Positions 1 through 8,303 of a DNA stretch of 64,000 bases are shown here, piece after piece. The stretch comes from Halomonas sp. SpR1 (lineage in GTDB: Bacteria; Pseudomonadota; Gammaproteobacteria; Pseudomonadales; Halomonadaceae). The DNA lies in assembly GCF_031010175.1 (NCBI RefSeq), contig NZ_JAUAMB010000013.1, positions 1 to 64,000 of the forward strand. Direction: 5' to 3'. The translations under genes and the position numbers were made by a program. Under the pieces are notes generated by a model that saw only the letters and a list, made by a program, of their open reading frames with translations, did not search any database and had not been told where the DNA came from. Each line of letters opens with the position of its first letter. The first letter of the stretch is position 1.

Positions 1-122
1 CTTGCCGTCGGCTAGCACTTCCCCTTGCCGGGCGTGCAGGGGACTTTCACCCCCAAGTCATCCTGAGGCACCACCCCCAGGAACAGCGCCAGTCAAGGCG
101 CTGCGCGCCATGCCTGGCGCAC
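1..122 (-). mobile_element. Group II intron, 5' end only (runs off the left edge)
   Basis: Read on the minus strand, the segment begins at 122 with GTGCGCC, the usual start of a bacterial group II intron. It continues with a GC hairpin (GCGCCA/TGGCGC) and then GGGGGTGAAAGTCCCC (about 54-39), a conserved domain I element. It reaches the edge with a stretch of the GCTAGCCGACGGCAAGG type, also typical of domain I. The rest of the ribozyme and any maturase ORF lie outside the window. The insertion point is 8 nt beyond the stem of an intrinsic terminator, the target preference known for bacterial class C (IIC) introns. Identification rests on recognised consensus, not on a fold. Confidence 0.75.
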
Positions 123-152
123 TATAAGAAAGCCCACTTCTTCGAGTGGGCT
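121..152 (-). terminator. Intrinsic terminator of the glucarate/TTT operon
   Basis: An 8-bp stem AGCCCACT/AGTGGGCT (131-152) is followed on the minus strand by TTCTTATA, giving an intrinsic terminator 39 bases beyond the tctA stop. Two further GC hairpins (164-181 and 180-189) lie between the stop codon and this stem. The intron boundary falls directly after the T-rich tail. Confidence 0.8.
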
Positions 153-190
153 CCAATACCCTAGCCGCCTCACATGGCGGCCCATGGGCT

Positions 191-1699
191 TCAGGTAGCG
201 GCAGAGTTCGCCTCTTTCTGACGTGAGCGATAGTTCTGCCACAGTGTCAGCACCAGCAGCCCAAAGGCGATAACTAAAAAGGTAACGCTAATGGGGCGTG
301 TGAAAAACGGTGACCAATCGCCTCCGAATACCTGCAAACCACGCCTCAGGTTTGATTCCGCTATAGGCCCTAGAATTAGACCTAGAATAACGGGAGCGGT
401 CCCGAAGCCATATCGGTTAAGAAAATAGCCAAGCAAACCAAATGCCAGCATTATATAAAGATTAAACACATCTCCATCAACTCCATATACACCGATAAAG
501 CAGAAAACAATGATGGCCGATATCAACTGTTTTCTTGGGACTAGCAGGACACGAACAAACAGCTTGATGCCTAAACACATAATGATAAGCATGAAAAAAT
601 TGGCGACTAAGTACGCTAGAAATATCCCGTAAATGATGCCGCCCTGGTTTTCAAATAGCATTGGTCCCGGCGTAACGCCTTGAATCATTAAACCACCCAA
701 GAGAACAGCTGTTGCCGCCTCACCAGGAATACCCAGCGCAAGCGTAGGAATTAATGCCCCACCTAACAATGCATTGTTTGCACTCTCAACTGAGACAACG
801 CCAGCACCATGCCCCTTGCCAAATTTCTCAGGCGTTTTAGAAAAACGGCGCGCTTGGTCATAAGCTACCAACGAGGCGATACTGCCCCCCGCACCAGGCA
901 CTGGGCCCACGACAGAACCAGACACGATACCGACGAGAAGCGCACGCCAATTGCGCAACGTCTCAAGAAACCGGGGTCGCGCGATATCGACTTTGTGGGG
1001 ACTGTTTTGGAGCTTATTGGACGGATCATAATCGAAAGCGTCCTTAAGTACCTGCGAGACTGCGAACAACCCAATCAGCGCCGGTAGGAGATTTATCCCA
1101 GTCAATAGAGAAAGTTGCCCAAAGGTAAAACGATCCACCCCCGCTATAGGATCAGTACCGATCGTAGAACAAAAGAAGCCTATTAGGCCTGCAATTAACC
1201 CCTTTAGTAGGGATTTTCCCGCCACGGAAGCAATGATTACCAGTCCAAAAACACTTAGGGAAAAGTACTCTGCCGCCCCAAAACGCAACGCAAACTCAGC
1301 GATAGGTGGAGCAAGAAGGCTCAGCACCACCATGCTCGCCACACCGCCAAGAAAAGAGGCGACGATTGCTAGGCCTAATGCTCGCCCCGCTTCGCCCTTT
1401 TGTGCCATTGGAAAGCCATCAAACGTGGTCGCGACCGAGGATGGTGTCCCTGGAATATTGAGCAATATGGCCGGTATCGAGCCACTGGCACCAGCGCCAC
1501 AAAGAGTGCCTAGCAGCATACCGATACCCATCACAGGTGGCATGCCAAAGGTTACCGGCAATAATAGCGCTATCGCCATCGCCGATGTTAAGCCAGGCAG
1601 TACCCCCATGATGATCCCAAGGAAGGTTCCCCCAGCTATTGCCAGTAATGTTCCGAACTGAAAGACTAATCCCAAACCTTCCATATATCCCATCAGCAT
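191..1699 (-). CDS. tctA: TctA-family large permease subunit of a tripartite tricarboxylate transporter
   Basis: A 502-residue, very hydrophobic protein with about twelve membrane segments, the length usual for TctA. Family signatures are the N-terminal MGVLPGLTSAMAIALLLP block, NIPGTPSSVATTFDGFPM near residues 83-100, GPVPGAGGSIASLVAY near 265-280 and GIPGEAATAVLLGG near 323-336. It is the channel-forming subunit that uses an ion gradient to import a carboxylate delivered by TctC. The start at 1699 has GGAG seven bases upstream; a second ATG two codons later is possible. It is the last gene of gudD-tctC-tctB-tctA, 15 bases after tctB. The substrate is inferred to be glucarate or galactarate from the linked gudD; the family as a whole carries many carboxylates. 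Confidence 0.93.
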   Translation of the reverse strand: MLMGYMEGLGLVFQFGTLLAIAGGTFLGIIMGVLPGLTSAMAIALLLPVTFGMPPVMGIGMLLGTLCGAGASGSIPAILLNIPGTPSSVATTFDGFPMAQKGEAGRALGLAIVASFLGGVASMVVLSLLAPPIAEFALRFGAAEYFSLSVFGLVIIASVAGKSLLKGLIAGLIGFFCSTIGTDPIAGVDRFTFGQLSLLTGINLLPALIGLFAVSQVLKDAFDYDPSNKLQNSPHKVDIARPRFLETLRNWRALLVGIVSGSVVGPVPGAGGSIASLVAYDQARRFSKTPEKFGKGHGAGVVSVESANNALLGGALIPTLALGIPGEAATAVLLGGLMIQGVTPGPMLFENQGGIIYGIFLAYLVANFFMLIIMCLGIKLFVRVLLVPRKQLISAIIVFCFIGVYGVDGDVFNLYIMLAFGLLGYFLNRYGFGTAPVILGLILGPIAESNLRRGLQVFGGDWSPFFTRPISVTFLVIAFGLLVLTLWQNYRSRQKEANSAAT

Positions 1700-1714
1700 C
1701 TCACTTCTCCTTTA

Positions 1715-2230
1715 TCAATCCGGTAGCGGGATATTGAACAGTTCGGTAAATACATAATAAATAACCAATGACAATGCGACCGAGAAAATTGTATACGCTG
1801 TCAAGTTTCGCAATTTACGGCTATTGTTTAATTTCTGAAATTCACCACTCGCTGCAATAAGACAAACGACATTAAAGAAGCAAAATAGCGCTGTGCTCAC
1901 AATATATCCAAGTCGCTCGAACAAATTGATATAAACAATAATCAAAGCCACGATGATCAGCCACTGCATCATGCCTTTCTTGGAAGGCATAGTATTCAGG
2001 GTTATGGCCTCGTCACGCCCCCGCCTTGCGGCAAGCCATTCGTAAGAATCGCGTATTAAGCAGGGCACGGCACATAAAAAAATCAAGCCAGAAATCAACT
2101 TTGGGAATGTAGCGGGGGTAAGCCCCCCCGCCATGCTGACTGCTGGCAGCGTAGTAGCCATATAAAATCCAGTTCCAGCTGCCACTACGAGAAACAGATC
2201 GAAAATCGGTTTACCTATTTCTTTAGCCAT
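1715..2230 (-). CDS. tctB: TctB-family small membrane subunit of the TTT transporter
   Basis: A 171-residue protein with four predicted membrane segments, the topology and size of TctB, the poorly conserved small subunit of TTT carriers. It has the usual opening helix followed by a proline-rich loop (GGLTPATFPKLIS). The start at 2230 is preceded by AAGGAG at good spacing. It lies between tctC (19 bases upstream) and tctA (15 bases downstream), so translation is probably coupled. Assignment depends as much on position as on sequence, because TctB diverges quickly. Its role is to form the membrane complex with TctA; the exact function of the small subunit is not settled in the family. Confidence 0.88.
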   Translation of the reverse strand: MAKEIGKPIFDLFLVVAAGTGFYMATTLPAVSMAGGLTPATFPKLISGLIFLCAVPCLIRDSYEWLAARRGRDEAITLNTMPSKKGMMQWLIIVALIIVYINLFERLGYIVSTALFCFFNVVCLIAASGEFQKLNNSRKLRNLTAYTIFSVALSLVIYYVFTELFNIPLPD

Positions 2231-2249
2231 CAGTCACTGACTCCTTATC

Positions 2250-3194
2250 TTATTCAGCCGCCAAATCACCAGCACTCTCTTTCATTACTTCCGCCGACTC
2301 GGCGATAAACGCCTCTAGTTCATCCCCATACAGCGGAACGATATCTAAGCCCAGGTTCGAGGCTGTCTCTTCGAAAGTCCCTTCTTCTACAATTTCTTTG
2401 ATGGCGCTAACCCACTTTTCCTTGACCTCTTCAGGAAGGCCATCAGGACCCGCGATACCGCGAAATACTGTCAGGGACAGATCGTAACCTTCCTCCTGGA
2501 AAGTAGGGACATTGGGCAACGACTCGCTACGCTCGTTGTAAGACATACCCAAGGCTTTCAATCGGCCTGACTCTAGCGCCGAGCGAAGCTCTGCTCCACC
2601 GAGCACCACGGCATCCACGTGCCCCCCCATGGCAGCGGAGATAGTCTCAGAACCGCCAGGATAGGGAATAAAGTTGAAATCGACTTCAGCGGTATCAGCA
2701 AACGCCACCGCCGCGATGTGAGCGGATGACCCTACACCCGAAACCCCTACGCTCACTGAGGCGCCTTCCTTAGCGGCCTCGACCATCGCGTCTAGATCGG
2801 CGTATTCGCTGTCTTCACCGACGGCGATGACATAGGGCTCCTCAAGGATCTTGGCGATAAAATCGAAATCTTCATAAGTAAAGTCAACGTTGCCCAATGC
2901 CTCCAGGGTCAGCAATGCGTTACTGGCAGCCGCTAAAGTGTAGCCATCAGCATCTGATGCTTGAGCGCGCGTAAGACCCACGGCGCCGCCGCCGCCCGAG
3001 ATATTGCGGATGACCAAGTTGGTATCGAGCTTTTCTTCCAGTAGCGGCTGTAGTGCGCGAACGAAGGTATCGTTACCACCGCCGGCAGAGAAAGGCACGA
3101 TCATGTCGATGTTTTTCTCAGGGTATTCGGCAAATGCACCGGCACTGGCCATCATCGCAGTCGCAATAGATAAATTGAGTACTAATTTTTTCAT
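2250..3194 (-). CDS. tctC: TctC/Bug-family periplasmic carboxylate-binding protein
   Basis: A 314-residue solute-binding protein of the TctC (Bug) family, the extracytoplasmic receptor of the TTT system. Residues 1-22 form a Sec signal peptide (MKKLVLNLSIATAMMASAGAFA, cleavage after AFA). The mature protein opens with YPEKNIDMIVPFSAGGGND, the conserved ligand-binding glycine loop, and later shows the GVSGVGSSAHIAA and FIPYPGGSETISA blocks typical of the family. An in-frame start 36 bases further upstream exists, but the ATG at 3194 has GAAGGA at the right distance and starts the signal peptide. It is 36 bases downstream of gudD, so the ligand is probably glucarate or a related aldarate; this is inference from context. 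Confidence 0.92.
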   Translation of the reverse strand: MKKLVLNLSIATAMMASAGAFAEYPEKNIDMIVPFSAGGGNDTFVRALQPLLEEKLDTNLVIRNISGGGGAVGLTRAQASDADGYTLAAASNALLTLEALGNVDFTYEDFDFIAKILEEPYVIAVGEDSEYADLDAMVEAAKEGASVSVGVSGVGSSAHIAAVAFADTAEVDFNFIPYPGGSETISAAMGGHVDAVVLGGAELRSALESGRLKALGMSYNERSESLPNVPTFQEEGYDLSLTVFRGIAGPDGLPEEVKEKWVSAIKEIVEEGTFEETASNLGLDIVPLYGDELEAFIAESAEVMKESAGDLAAE

Positions 3195-3230
3195 TGTAAT
3201 GTCCTTCTTTGTCACATTTAGGGTATTCAC

Positions 3231-4571
3231 TCAGCGCACCAACGCTGGCTTTTTCGGATCAAACGTCCAGTCATCTATCAAATACTGCATTGCCATCGCA
3301 TCATCCCGAGCACCAGCAGGCAGGGAACGATAGAGCTTATTAGCCTCCTCAATGGCCTTCATATCGATCTCTACACCCAGCCCCGGCGCATCGGTAACAG
3401 CCACTTTGCCATCCACAATTTCCGGCGGTTTGCGAGTTAGGCGAGCATCACCCTCCTGCCAGATCCAGTGAGTATCAAGCGCGGTTGTGCGCCCCACGGC
3501 GGCAGCTCCCACCTGGGCAAACATGGCCAGAGAAATATCAAAGTGGTTATTGGAGTGCGACCCCCAGGTCATACCGTGATCCTGGCAAAGCTGGGAGACA
3601 CGTACGGCACCGGAAAGCGTCCAGAAATGCGGATCGGCCAGAGGAATATCGACTGACCGCAACATCAGCGCATGGGCCATTTCCCGCCAGTTGGTGGCCA
3701 CCATGTTGGTAGCGACTGGCAATCCGGTGGCATGGCGAAACTCTGCTAAAATCTCGCGGCCTGAGAAGCCTTGTTCGGCCCCACAAGGATCCTCTGCGTA
3801 AGCGATCACGCCGTGTAGGTTCTTGCATAGCTGAATCGCCTCTTTGAGCGACCAGGCACCATTAGGGTCAATCGTCGTGCGCGCGTCCGGAAACGCATTG
3901 TGCAGCGCCGTTACGGCCGCTATTTCTTGCTCGCCAGCCAGGGCCCCGCCTTTTAACTTAAAGTCTTTAAAGCCGTATCGATCATGAGCCGCTTGAGCGA
4001 GCTCAACGATGTGTTGCGGCGTCATGGCCGCCTCGTCACGCAGGCGGTACCAATCGTGATCCAAGCCCTCGGTGCCACGGCGGAAATCCAACGGCGTAGC
4101 ATGTCCATCAGCGATAAAGAATAAGTATCCCAAGACATCAACGCTATCACGCAACTTGCCGTTACCTAAGAGCTCTGCCACCGGCACGCCCAGAAACTTC
4201 CCCATCAAATCAAGTAACGCAGCCTCAAGCGCGGCAACCGCATTGATACGCAGTTCAAATGTCCAGGATCCTTTGCCAAAGTCCTCAAAATCGGCACTCC
4301 TTCCAGCATTGTGCAATGAAGCAATCATGGAGCGCATTTTTCCAATTGATTGCCCAATTACCAGCTCTCGCGACTGTTGAAGCGATGTCTGAATCGTCTC
4401 ACCACCGGGGGCTTCGCCAACCCCCACATTACCGTGACTATCTTTGAGAATGACCAAGTTGCGGGTAAAATACGGCGAGTGCGCTCCACCGATATTGAGT
4501 AGCATGCTATCCCTCCCTGCGACGGGAACGACCTGCATCTCGGTTATCGTGGGAGTGTCGTGGCTCGACAT
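3231..4571 (-). CDS. gudD: Glucarate dehydratase
   Basis: A 446-residue enolase-superfamily enzyme that dehydrates D-glucarate (and often L-idarate) to 5-keto-4-deoxyglucarate in the cytoplasm. It aligns almost end to end with the E. coli enzyme as I remember it, with the same numbering: K205 and K207 (KLK), metal ligands D235, E260 and N289, and the H339/D366 dyad ([15 protein letters not shown]). Long invariant blocks such as [17 protein letters not shown] and [12 protein letters not shown] are present. An in-frame extension to 4655 is possible, but the ATG at 4571 with GGAG upstream matches the family start. It heads an operon with tctCBA, linking uptake to the first catabolic step. The next enzymes (aldolase and semialdehyde reductase) are not in the window. 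Confidence 0.96.
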   Translation of the reverse strand: MSSHDTPTITEMQVVPVAGRDSMLLNIGGAHSPYFTRNLVILKDSHGNVGVGEAPGGETIQTSLQQSRELVIGQSIGKMRSMIASLHNAGRSADFEDFGKGSWTFELRINAVAALEAALLDLMGKFLGVPVAELLGNGKLRDSVDVLGYLFFIADGHATPLDFRRGTEGLDHDWYRLRDEAAMTPQHIVELAQAAHDRYGFKDFKLKGGALAGEQEIAAVTALHNAFPDARTTIDPNGAWSLKEAIQLCKNLHGVIAYAEDPCGAEQGFSGREILAEFRHATGLPVATNMVATNWREMAHALMLRSVDIPLADPHFWTLSGAVRVSQLCQDHGMTWGSHSNNHFDISLAMFAQVGAAAVGRTTALDTHWIWQEGDARLTRKPPEIVDGKVAVTDAPGLGVEIDMKAIEEANKLYRSLPAGARDDAMAMQYLIDDWTFDPKKPALVR

Positions 4572-4940
4572 AAATAATTCTCCATTAGGCGGCTGTAGCG
4601 TGCAGATCAGCATCCCGCTCATTGCCGCATAAATATGACCAGGGCAGACAACCACAGCCCTTGTTGATCAATTGAAAGCTCTTAAAAGACGTTGAATATC
4701 GGTCAACTTTAGAAATCGCACGTTACTTTGCTCACAAAAGTACGCTTCACTGTTACGGCTAGGCGGATCTTTGCTTTAGCGCAGTAAGTCATACATCATA
4801 CAAACAAGAAGATATGTAGCATGCCTTTCAGGTGCAAGCGGCAATGCTAAAAATTAAACCAAAGTAGCACTTATCGGAATGCCTATCAGCTATTGATAAA
4901 CATCCCATCAATAGCCATAAGTCACTGATTATATTTGTCT
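4572..4940. promoter_or_regulatory. Intergenic region upstream of gudD with a 9-bp inverted repeat
   Basis: This 369-base AT-rich gap must hold the gudD promoter and the end of the phosphoesterase transcript. The one clear structure is a perfect inverted repeat GCTATTGAT (4889-4897) / ATCAATAGC (4907-4915) with a 9-base spacer. It lacks a T-tract on either strand, so it looks more like a protein-binding site or weak hairpin than an intrinsic terminator. I see no convincing -35/-10 pair, RNA gene or ORF. Confidence 0.4.
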
Positions 4941-5702
4941 TTAAATTTCAACTATACAATATGGCTTAAACAGTTCTGGAGTAAACTCATAAGGGTATCC
5001 ACCGGGGTTGGCAATAATACGCGTGCCGTTGCGCAGAATGTCCACGGGTTCGTGGACATGCCCATGCACCCATATAACCATCTTTCCCATGAGATGAGGC
5101 AGATGGGAAGCAAAGGCGGGGGAAAGCGCATCACCTAAATATTGGCCAGGGATGCAGTCGTGCAGCGGGGCGTGGTGGCTAACCACCACTTTTGGACCGT
5201 CAAATGGCTGGGACAGTTCGCCTTCAAGCCAAACGAGTGCTTCAGCGTGCATCTGCTGGCTCGCTTGAGGTGTGAACGTTACTCCGGGCGAGGTTTCAAC
5301 GATTTTAAAATCGGGCATGTAGCGTAGCGCCTTGGACTCAGTATCGGCGGGGTTTTGCGTTGGGTCACCGGCGTACAGCGCAAAGTCAGTCCATAGCGTA
5401 GTGCCGTAAAAGCGTACGCCATTGAGGGTGACGGCACGATTATCCAGCAGTTCGATGTCGAGCCGCTCTGCTTCGAGTGCTAGCTCATCACGTAGCAGCG
5501 GCATGCAAGTACCGTAGAATTCATGGTTACCGGGCACATAGATAATCGGCGTATGCGGAAAACGGAGACGCGCCCATTCAAGGCCTTCGCTCTTATGATG
5601 AATATCCCCTGCCAGAACCACGACATCGGCATCCACCTCAGGCAGTTCGCGGTTACCGTCAAAAAATTCCAAGTGTAGATCAGACAAAATACGCAGACGC
5701 AT
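4941..5702 (-). CDS. Calcineurin-like metallophosphoesterase
   Basis: A 253-residue cytoplasmic protein with the full set of calcineurin-type metal ligands: DLH in SDLHLEF (residues 8-10), AGDIH (near 33), GNHE (near 58), SHHAPLH (near 176) and GHVHEP (near 217). The compact fold and the two-metal site point to hydrolysis of a phosphomono- or phosphodiester; the substrate cannot be told. An in-frame extension reaches 5771, but the ATG at 5702 has AAGGAG six bases upstream and places the first catalytic motif at the N-terminus, as is usual. It is transcribed in the same direction as poxB, 86 bases downstream of it, and may be read through from it. Confidence 0.88.
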   Translation of the reverse strand: MRLRILSDLHLEFFDGNRELPEVDADVVVLAGDIHHKSEGLEWARLRFPHTPIIYVPGNHEFYGTCMPLLRDELALEAERLDIELLDNRAVTLNGVRFYGTTLWTDFALYAGDPTQNPADTESKALRYMPDFKIVETSPGVTFTPQASQQMHAEALVWLEGELSQPFDGPKVVVSHHAPLHDCIPGQYLGDALSPAFASHLPHLMGKMVIWVHGHVHEPVDILRNGTRIIANPGGYPYEFTPELFKPYCIVEI

Positions 5703-5788
5703 AAGGCTCCTTATCGATACATTACTCAATCCGATCGAATCAAAAAACGACTTGAAGCCCGGCAACCTCAACCTCTAGCAAGAGTCGA

Positions 5789-7501
5789 TCAACGCTTCAG
5801 AAAATTACTTTTAACCAGATGCACTACCTCGTCCATGCGGCCGCTTAACACCGCTTTTGCTGAGTAGAGTGCCGTAGAGGCCACTTGACCCGCTTCCACT
5901 TTAGGCGGCATCACTAACTCCATTGGGTTGACCACAACATCCAAAAGCGCCGGGCCGGGGTAGGCCAGCCAGTCGTCAATAGCATCTTCAAGCTGGTCTT
6001 CGTGCTCTACGCGCTTACCCCATAGCCCCATGGCTTGTGCCACACGGCCAAAATCAGGATTTTCCAGCTCAGTGTAAGCATCCAGCAGCCCTTCTACTTT
6101 TTGTTCCAGCTCTACAAAGCTCAATGAGCTATTGTTATAAACCACGATTTTAAGTGGAATGCGCCGCTGCACCAGGGTTAGCAAGTCGCCCATTAACATG
6201 GTGAGGCCACCGTCGCCGCACATAGCAATGACTTGACGGTCAGGGTAAGCCAGTTGAATCCCCATTGCTTGGGGGTAGGCGTTCGCCATAGTGCCATGCT
6301 GCAAACTTGCCAGGGTACGGCGCTGACCCAGAGCTCGAATGTGCCGCAACATCCACACATACACACTGCCGGTATCGGCAGTGAAAAGTGCATCACTGTT
6401 GGCCAGGCGGTCAATCGCCAGCGTTAGCTCTTGCGGGTGAATAAGCCCATCATCGTTACTTTTGTGGGCCGATTTTTCCAGTGATTTCAGGTAGCGCTTG
6501 CGACACTTCTCCAGCCAGCGCTTACTGGCATTTGCTTCGACAGCTTGGGAAAACGCCTCGCAGGTATCACGCACGCTGCCAATGATCCCTACATCTACAG
6601 GGTATCGCTTGCCTATCTGGGCAGGATCATGATCTACCTGAATAATTACTGCATTCTCAGGGTAAAACTGGCTAAACGCAAAGTTGCAGCCAAGTAGTAA
6701 CAGCGTGTCACATTCGGCTACCGCATGGTATCCGCCCTCGAGGCCGTAAACACCGGTCATGCCGACTTGGTGAGGGTTGTCATGCTCAATAAAATCTTTG
6801 GCGCGTGAAGTCCAGGCAATGGGCGCCTGAAGTATTTCTGCCAGTGCAATAACCTGCTCCCGGGCATCTTCGCACCCAGCGCCAGCAAAAATGGTGATGT
6901 TGCCCCCCTTATTGAGCTGTTGTACGGCAGGCACCAACGCCTCAGCAGTGGGGCGCAGTGAGTAATTAAAACAGTGCGCACGATAGGCAAGCTGGTTATG
7001 CGGTGTTTGAGTAAAAATATCGCCAGGCACAATCAACACCGCGACACCGCGCTTGGCTAGCGCTGTTTGCGCCGCAAGCGCGGTCATGCGGCGCGCCTGT
7101 TCGGGCGAGTTTAGGGTTTCGCAAAAAACGCTGTACTGCTCAAACACGCGAGATTGATCCACTTCTTGGGGGAAGCTGCTCCCCGTCTCGCTAAGAGGCA
7201 CCTGTGTTGCAATAAAGACCACCGGCGAACCGTTACGATGGGCATCAAACAGCCCATTCACGAAGTGGAGGCTGCCAGGCCCACAGGAGCCGGCACACAA
7301 CGCTAACTCCTGGGTAAGATAGGCCTCTCCCCCGGCTGCCAAGCCCCCCACTTCCTCATGTCGAACACCGATCCACTCTAGGTCACTTTGTCGCAGGGCA
7401 TCAGTGAAGTGATTCAGCGTGTCTCCCACCACGCCATAACAGCGTTTAGCGCCTGCTTTCCTGAGAGTTTCCACCATAATTTCAGCAACATTGGTGCTCA
7501 T
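5789..7501 (-). CDS. poxB: Pyruvate dehydrogenase (quinone), PoxB type
   Basis: A 570-residue thiamine-diphosphate enzyme, close in length to E. coli PoxB (572). It decarboxylates pyruvate to acetate and CO2 and passes electrons through FAD to the quinone pool. Visible are the cofactor-activating glutamate in GVRHEE (E49/E50), the substrate-side block LCAGSCGPGSLHFVNGL, and the ThDP motif GDGG...NN (around residues 430-460). The C-terminal tail GRMDEVVHLVKSNFLKR resembles the amphipathic helix that tethers PoxB to the membrane. The start at 7501 has AAAGGAG upstream; a 31-codon extension is in frame but lacks a ribosome site. Acetolactate synthase-type relatives are less likely because they lack this C-terminal tail. 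Confidence 0.93.
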   Translation of the reverse strand: MSTNVAEIMVETLRKAGAKRCYGVVGDTLNHFTDALRQSDLEWIGVRHEEVGGLAAGGEAYLTQELALCAGSCGPGSLHFVNGLFDAHRNGSPVVFIATQVPLSETGSSFPQEVDQSRVFEQYSVFCETLNSPEQARRMTALAAQTALAKRGVAVLIVPGDIFTQTPHNQLAYRAHCFNYSLRPTAEALVPAVQQLNKGGNITIFAGAGCEDAREQVIALAEILQAPIAWTSRAKDFIEHDNPHQVGMTGVYGLEGGYHAVAECDTLLLLGCNFAFSQFYPENAVIIQVDHDPAQIGKRYPVDVGIIGSVRDTCEAFSQAVEANASKRWLEKCRKRYLKSLEKSAHKSNDDGLIHPQELTLAIDRLANSDALFTADTGSVYVWMLRHIRALGQRRTLASLQHGTMANAYPQAMGIQLAYPDRQVIAMCGDGGLTMLMGDLLTLVQRRIPLKIVVYNNSSLSFVELEQKVEGLLDAYTELENPDFGRVAQAMGLWGKRVEHEDQLEDAIDDWLAYPGPALLDVVVNPMELVMPPKVEAGQVASTALYSAKAVLSGRMDEVVHLVKSNFLKR

Positions 7502-7674
7502 TAGCGACTCCTTTCGCAACTTTGAAATAAGTGATAGCTCACCCTTTAGCCTAGCTGAAGAATGCAAAGTATGCGCTACGCTCCCTCTACCCAATCACTC
7601 CTCACTACAATTATGCTGCATCGCAACAAAAATAAGCTACAATGGAGGTGTAGTCCCAATAGGAGGACCGCACA

Positions 7675-7788
7675 ATGACTTTTTTAATAACCCCCCCTGC
7701 ACGCGATAATGAAGTTCTAGAGTTCTGGAGCTTGCATGCTCAGTGGCATCGTGACGCAGTCGAAGCGTTGAAAGCCTACTTAGGCTAA
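7675..7788 (+). CDS. Small protein of unknown function, 37 aa (paralogue of the ORF at 8125)
   Basis: I do not recognise this gene. A 37-residue ORF starts at an ATG preceded by an ideal AGGAGG at 7-nt spacing and is followed 43 bases later by a strong intrinsic terminator, so it has its own expression unit. The protein has a polar N-terminus and a C-terminal amphipathic helix ending AVEALKAYLG. The neighbouring ORF at 8125-8241 ends AFDAIKAYLR and shares the pattern W-x2-(x)A-x-Q-x4-A-(D/E)A-(L/I)KAYL, so the two are paralogues. There is no signal peptide or membrane segment. It lies divergent from poxB. Confidence 0.7.
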   Translation: MTFLITPPARDNEVLEFWSLHAQWHRDAVEALKAYLG

Positions 7789-7830
7789 TTCAGGCGCTTT
7801 TGCACCCTTAAGACCAAAGATAATCACCGA

Positions 7831-7856
7831 AGCCGGAAAAATTTCCGGCTTTTTTA
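7831..7856 (+). terminator. Intrinsic terminator after the first small ORF
   Basis: A 9-bp stem AGCCGGAAA/TTTCCGGCT (7831-7839 and 7842-7850) with a tiny loop is followed by TTTTTA, a textbook intrinsic terminator for a plus-strand transcript. Confidence 0.9.
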
Positions 7857-8032
7857 TGCTTATGAAAGCCCTTTCCATTCAAAGACCTAATATCAGCCCA
7901 CGGGAATTTGTAAGCCATAGCTTACGTAGAATGGCAAATGACCTACATCGTTAGGACTAGCTCTTCGTAGAAAAAGCTCTTAATATCTCAAAAAACAGAA
8001 TTGCTGCTATGCACAAGATAGGCTGTGTACGA

Positions 8033-8079
8033 CATAGGCTTTTCCAGCATAGGCTTTTTACAGCATCAGGTTTTACAAC
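8033..8079 (+). repeat. Three imperfect 15-16-nt tandem repeats upstream of the second small ORF
   Basis: Units CATAGGCTTTTCCAG (8033-8047), CATAGGCTTTTTACAG (8048-8063) and CATCAGGTTTTACAAC (8064-8079) follow each other directly, with a degenerate fourth unit (GATAGGCTGTGTACGA, about 8016-8032) in front. They end 45 bases before the ATG at 8125, where an operator or promoter would be expected. The rest of the 336-base gap 7789-8124 holds only the terminator at 7831 and otherwise shows nothing. Confidence 0.6.
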
Positions 8080-8124
8080 AAAATCTCAAGGTTTTCTTTG
8101 CCCCCTGCAAGAGGAATGAACGCC

Positions 8125-8241
8125 ATGCAACACCTAGCCAACTCACCGCAAACGTTAGAAGTTGATGTTATGAAAGTGTGGGCGGAATGCGCTCTACAAC
8201 AGCGTGCGGCATTTGACGCTATTAAGGCTTACCTGCGTTAA
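8125..8241 (+). CDS. Small protein of unknown function, 38 aa (paralogue of the ORF at 7675)
   Basis: I do not recognise this gene. It encodes 38 residues from an ATG with AGAGGA about 8 nt upstream, and it is closed by a perfect terminator 33 bases after the stop. The conserved C-terminal half (VWAECALQQ..AFDAIKAYLR) matches the ORF at 7675. The paired copies, each with its own ribosome site and terminator, and the conserved helix argue that both are real proteins rather than chance ORFs. A short helical peptide of this kind could bind a larger partner; nothing shows which. Confidence 0.7.
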   Translation: MQHLANSPQTLEVDVMKVWAECALQQRAAFDAIKAYLR

Positions 8242-8274
8242 ACATAGAACCAGCATCCTGTTCAGCTCGATACG

Positions 8275-8303
8275 ACGCCTCGTTGATACGAGGCGTTTTT
8301 TTT
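8275..8303 (+). terminator. Intrinsic terminator after the second small ORF
   Basis: A perfect 8-bp stem ACGCCTCG/CGAGGCGT around TTGATA is followed by an eight-T run (8296-8303). Confidence 0.95.

Noticed and set aside
1..122. First idea: remnant of an insertion sequence end or an integron attC site
   Set aside because: The minus-strand reading (GTGCGCC start, GGGGGTGAAAGTCCCC, GCTAGCCGACGGC) fits a group II intron 5' end much better.
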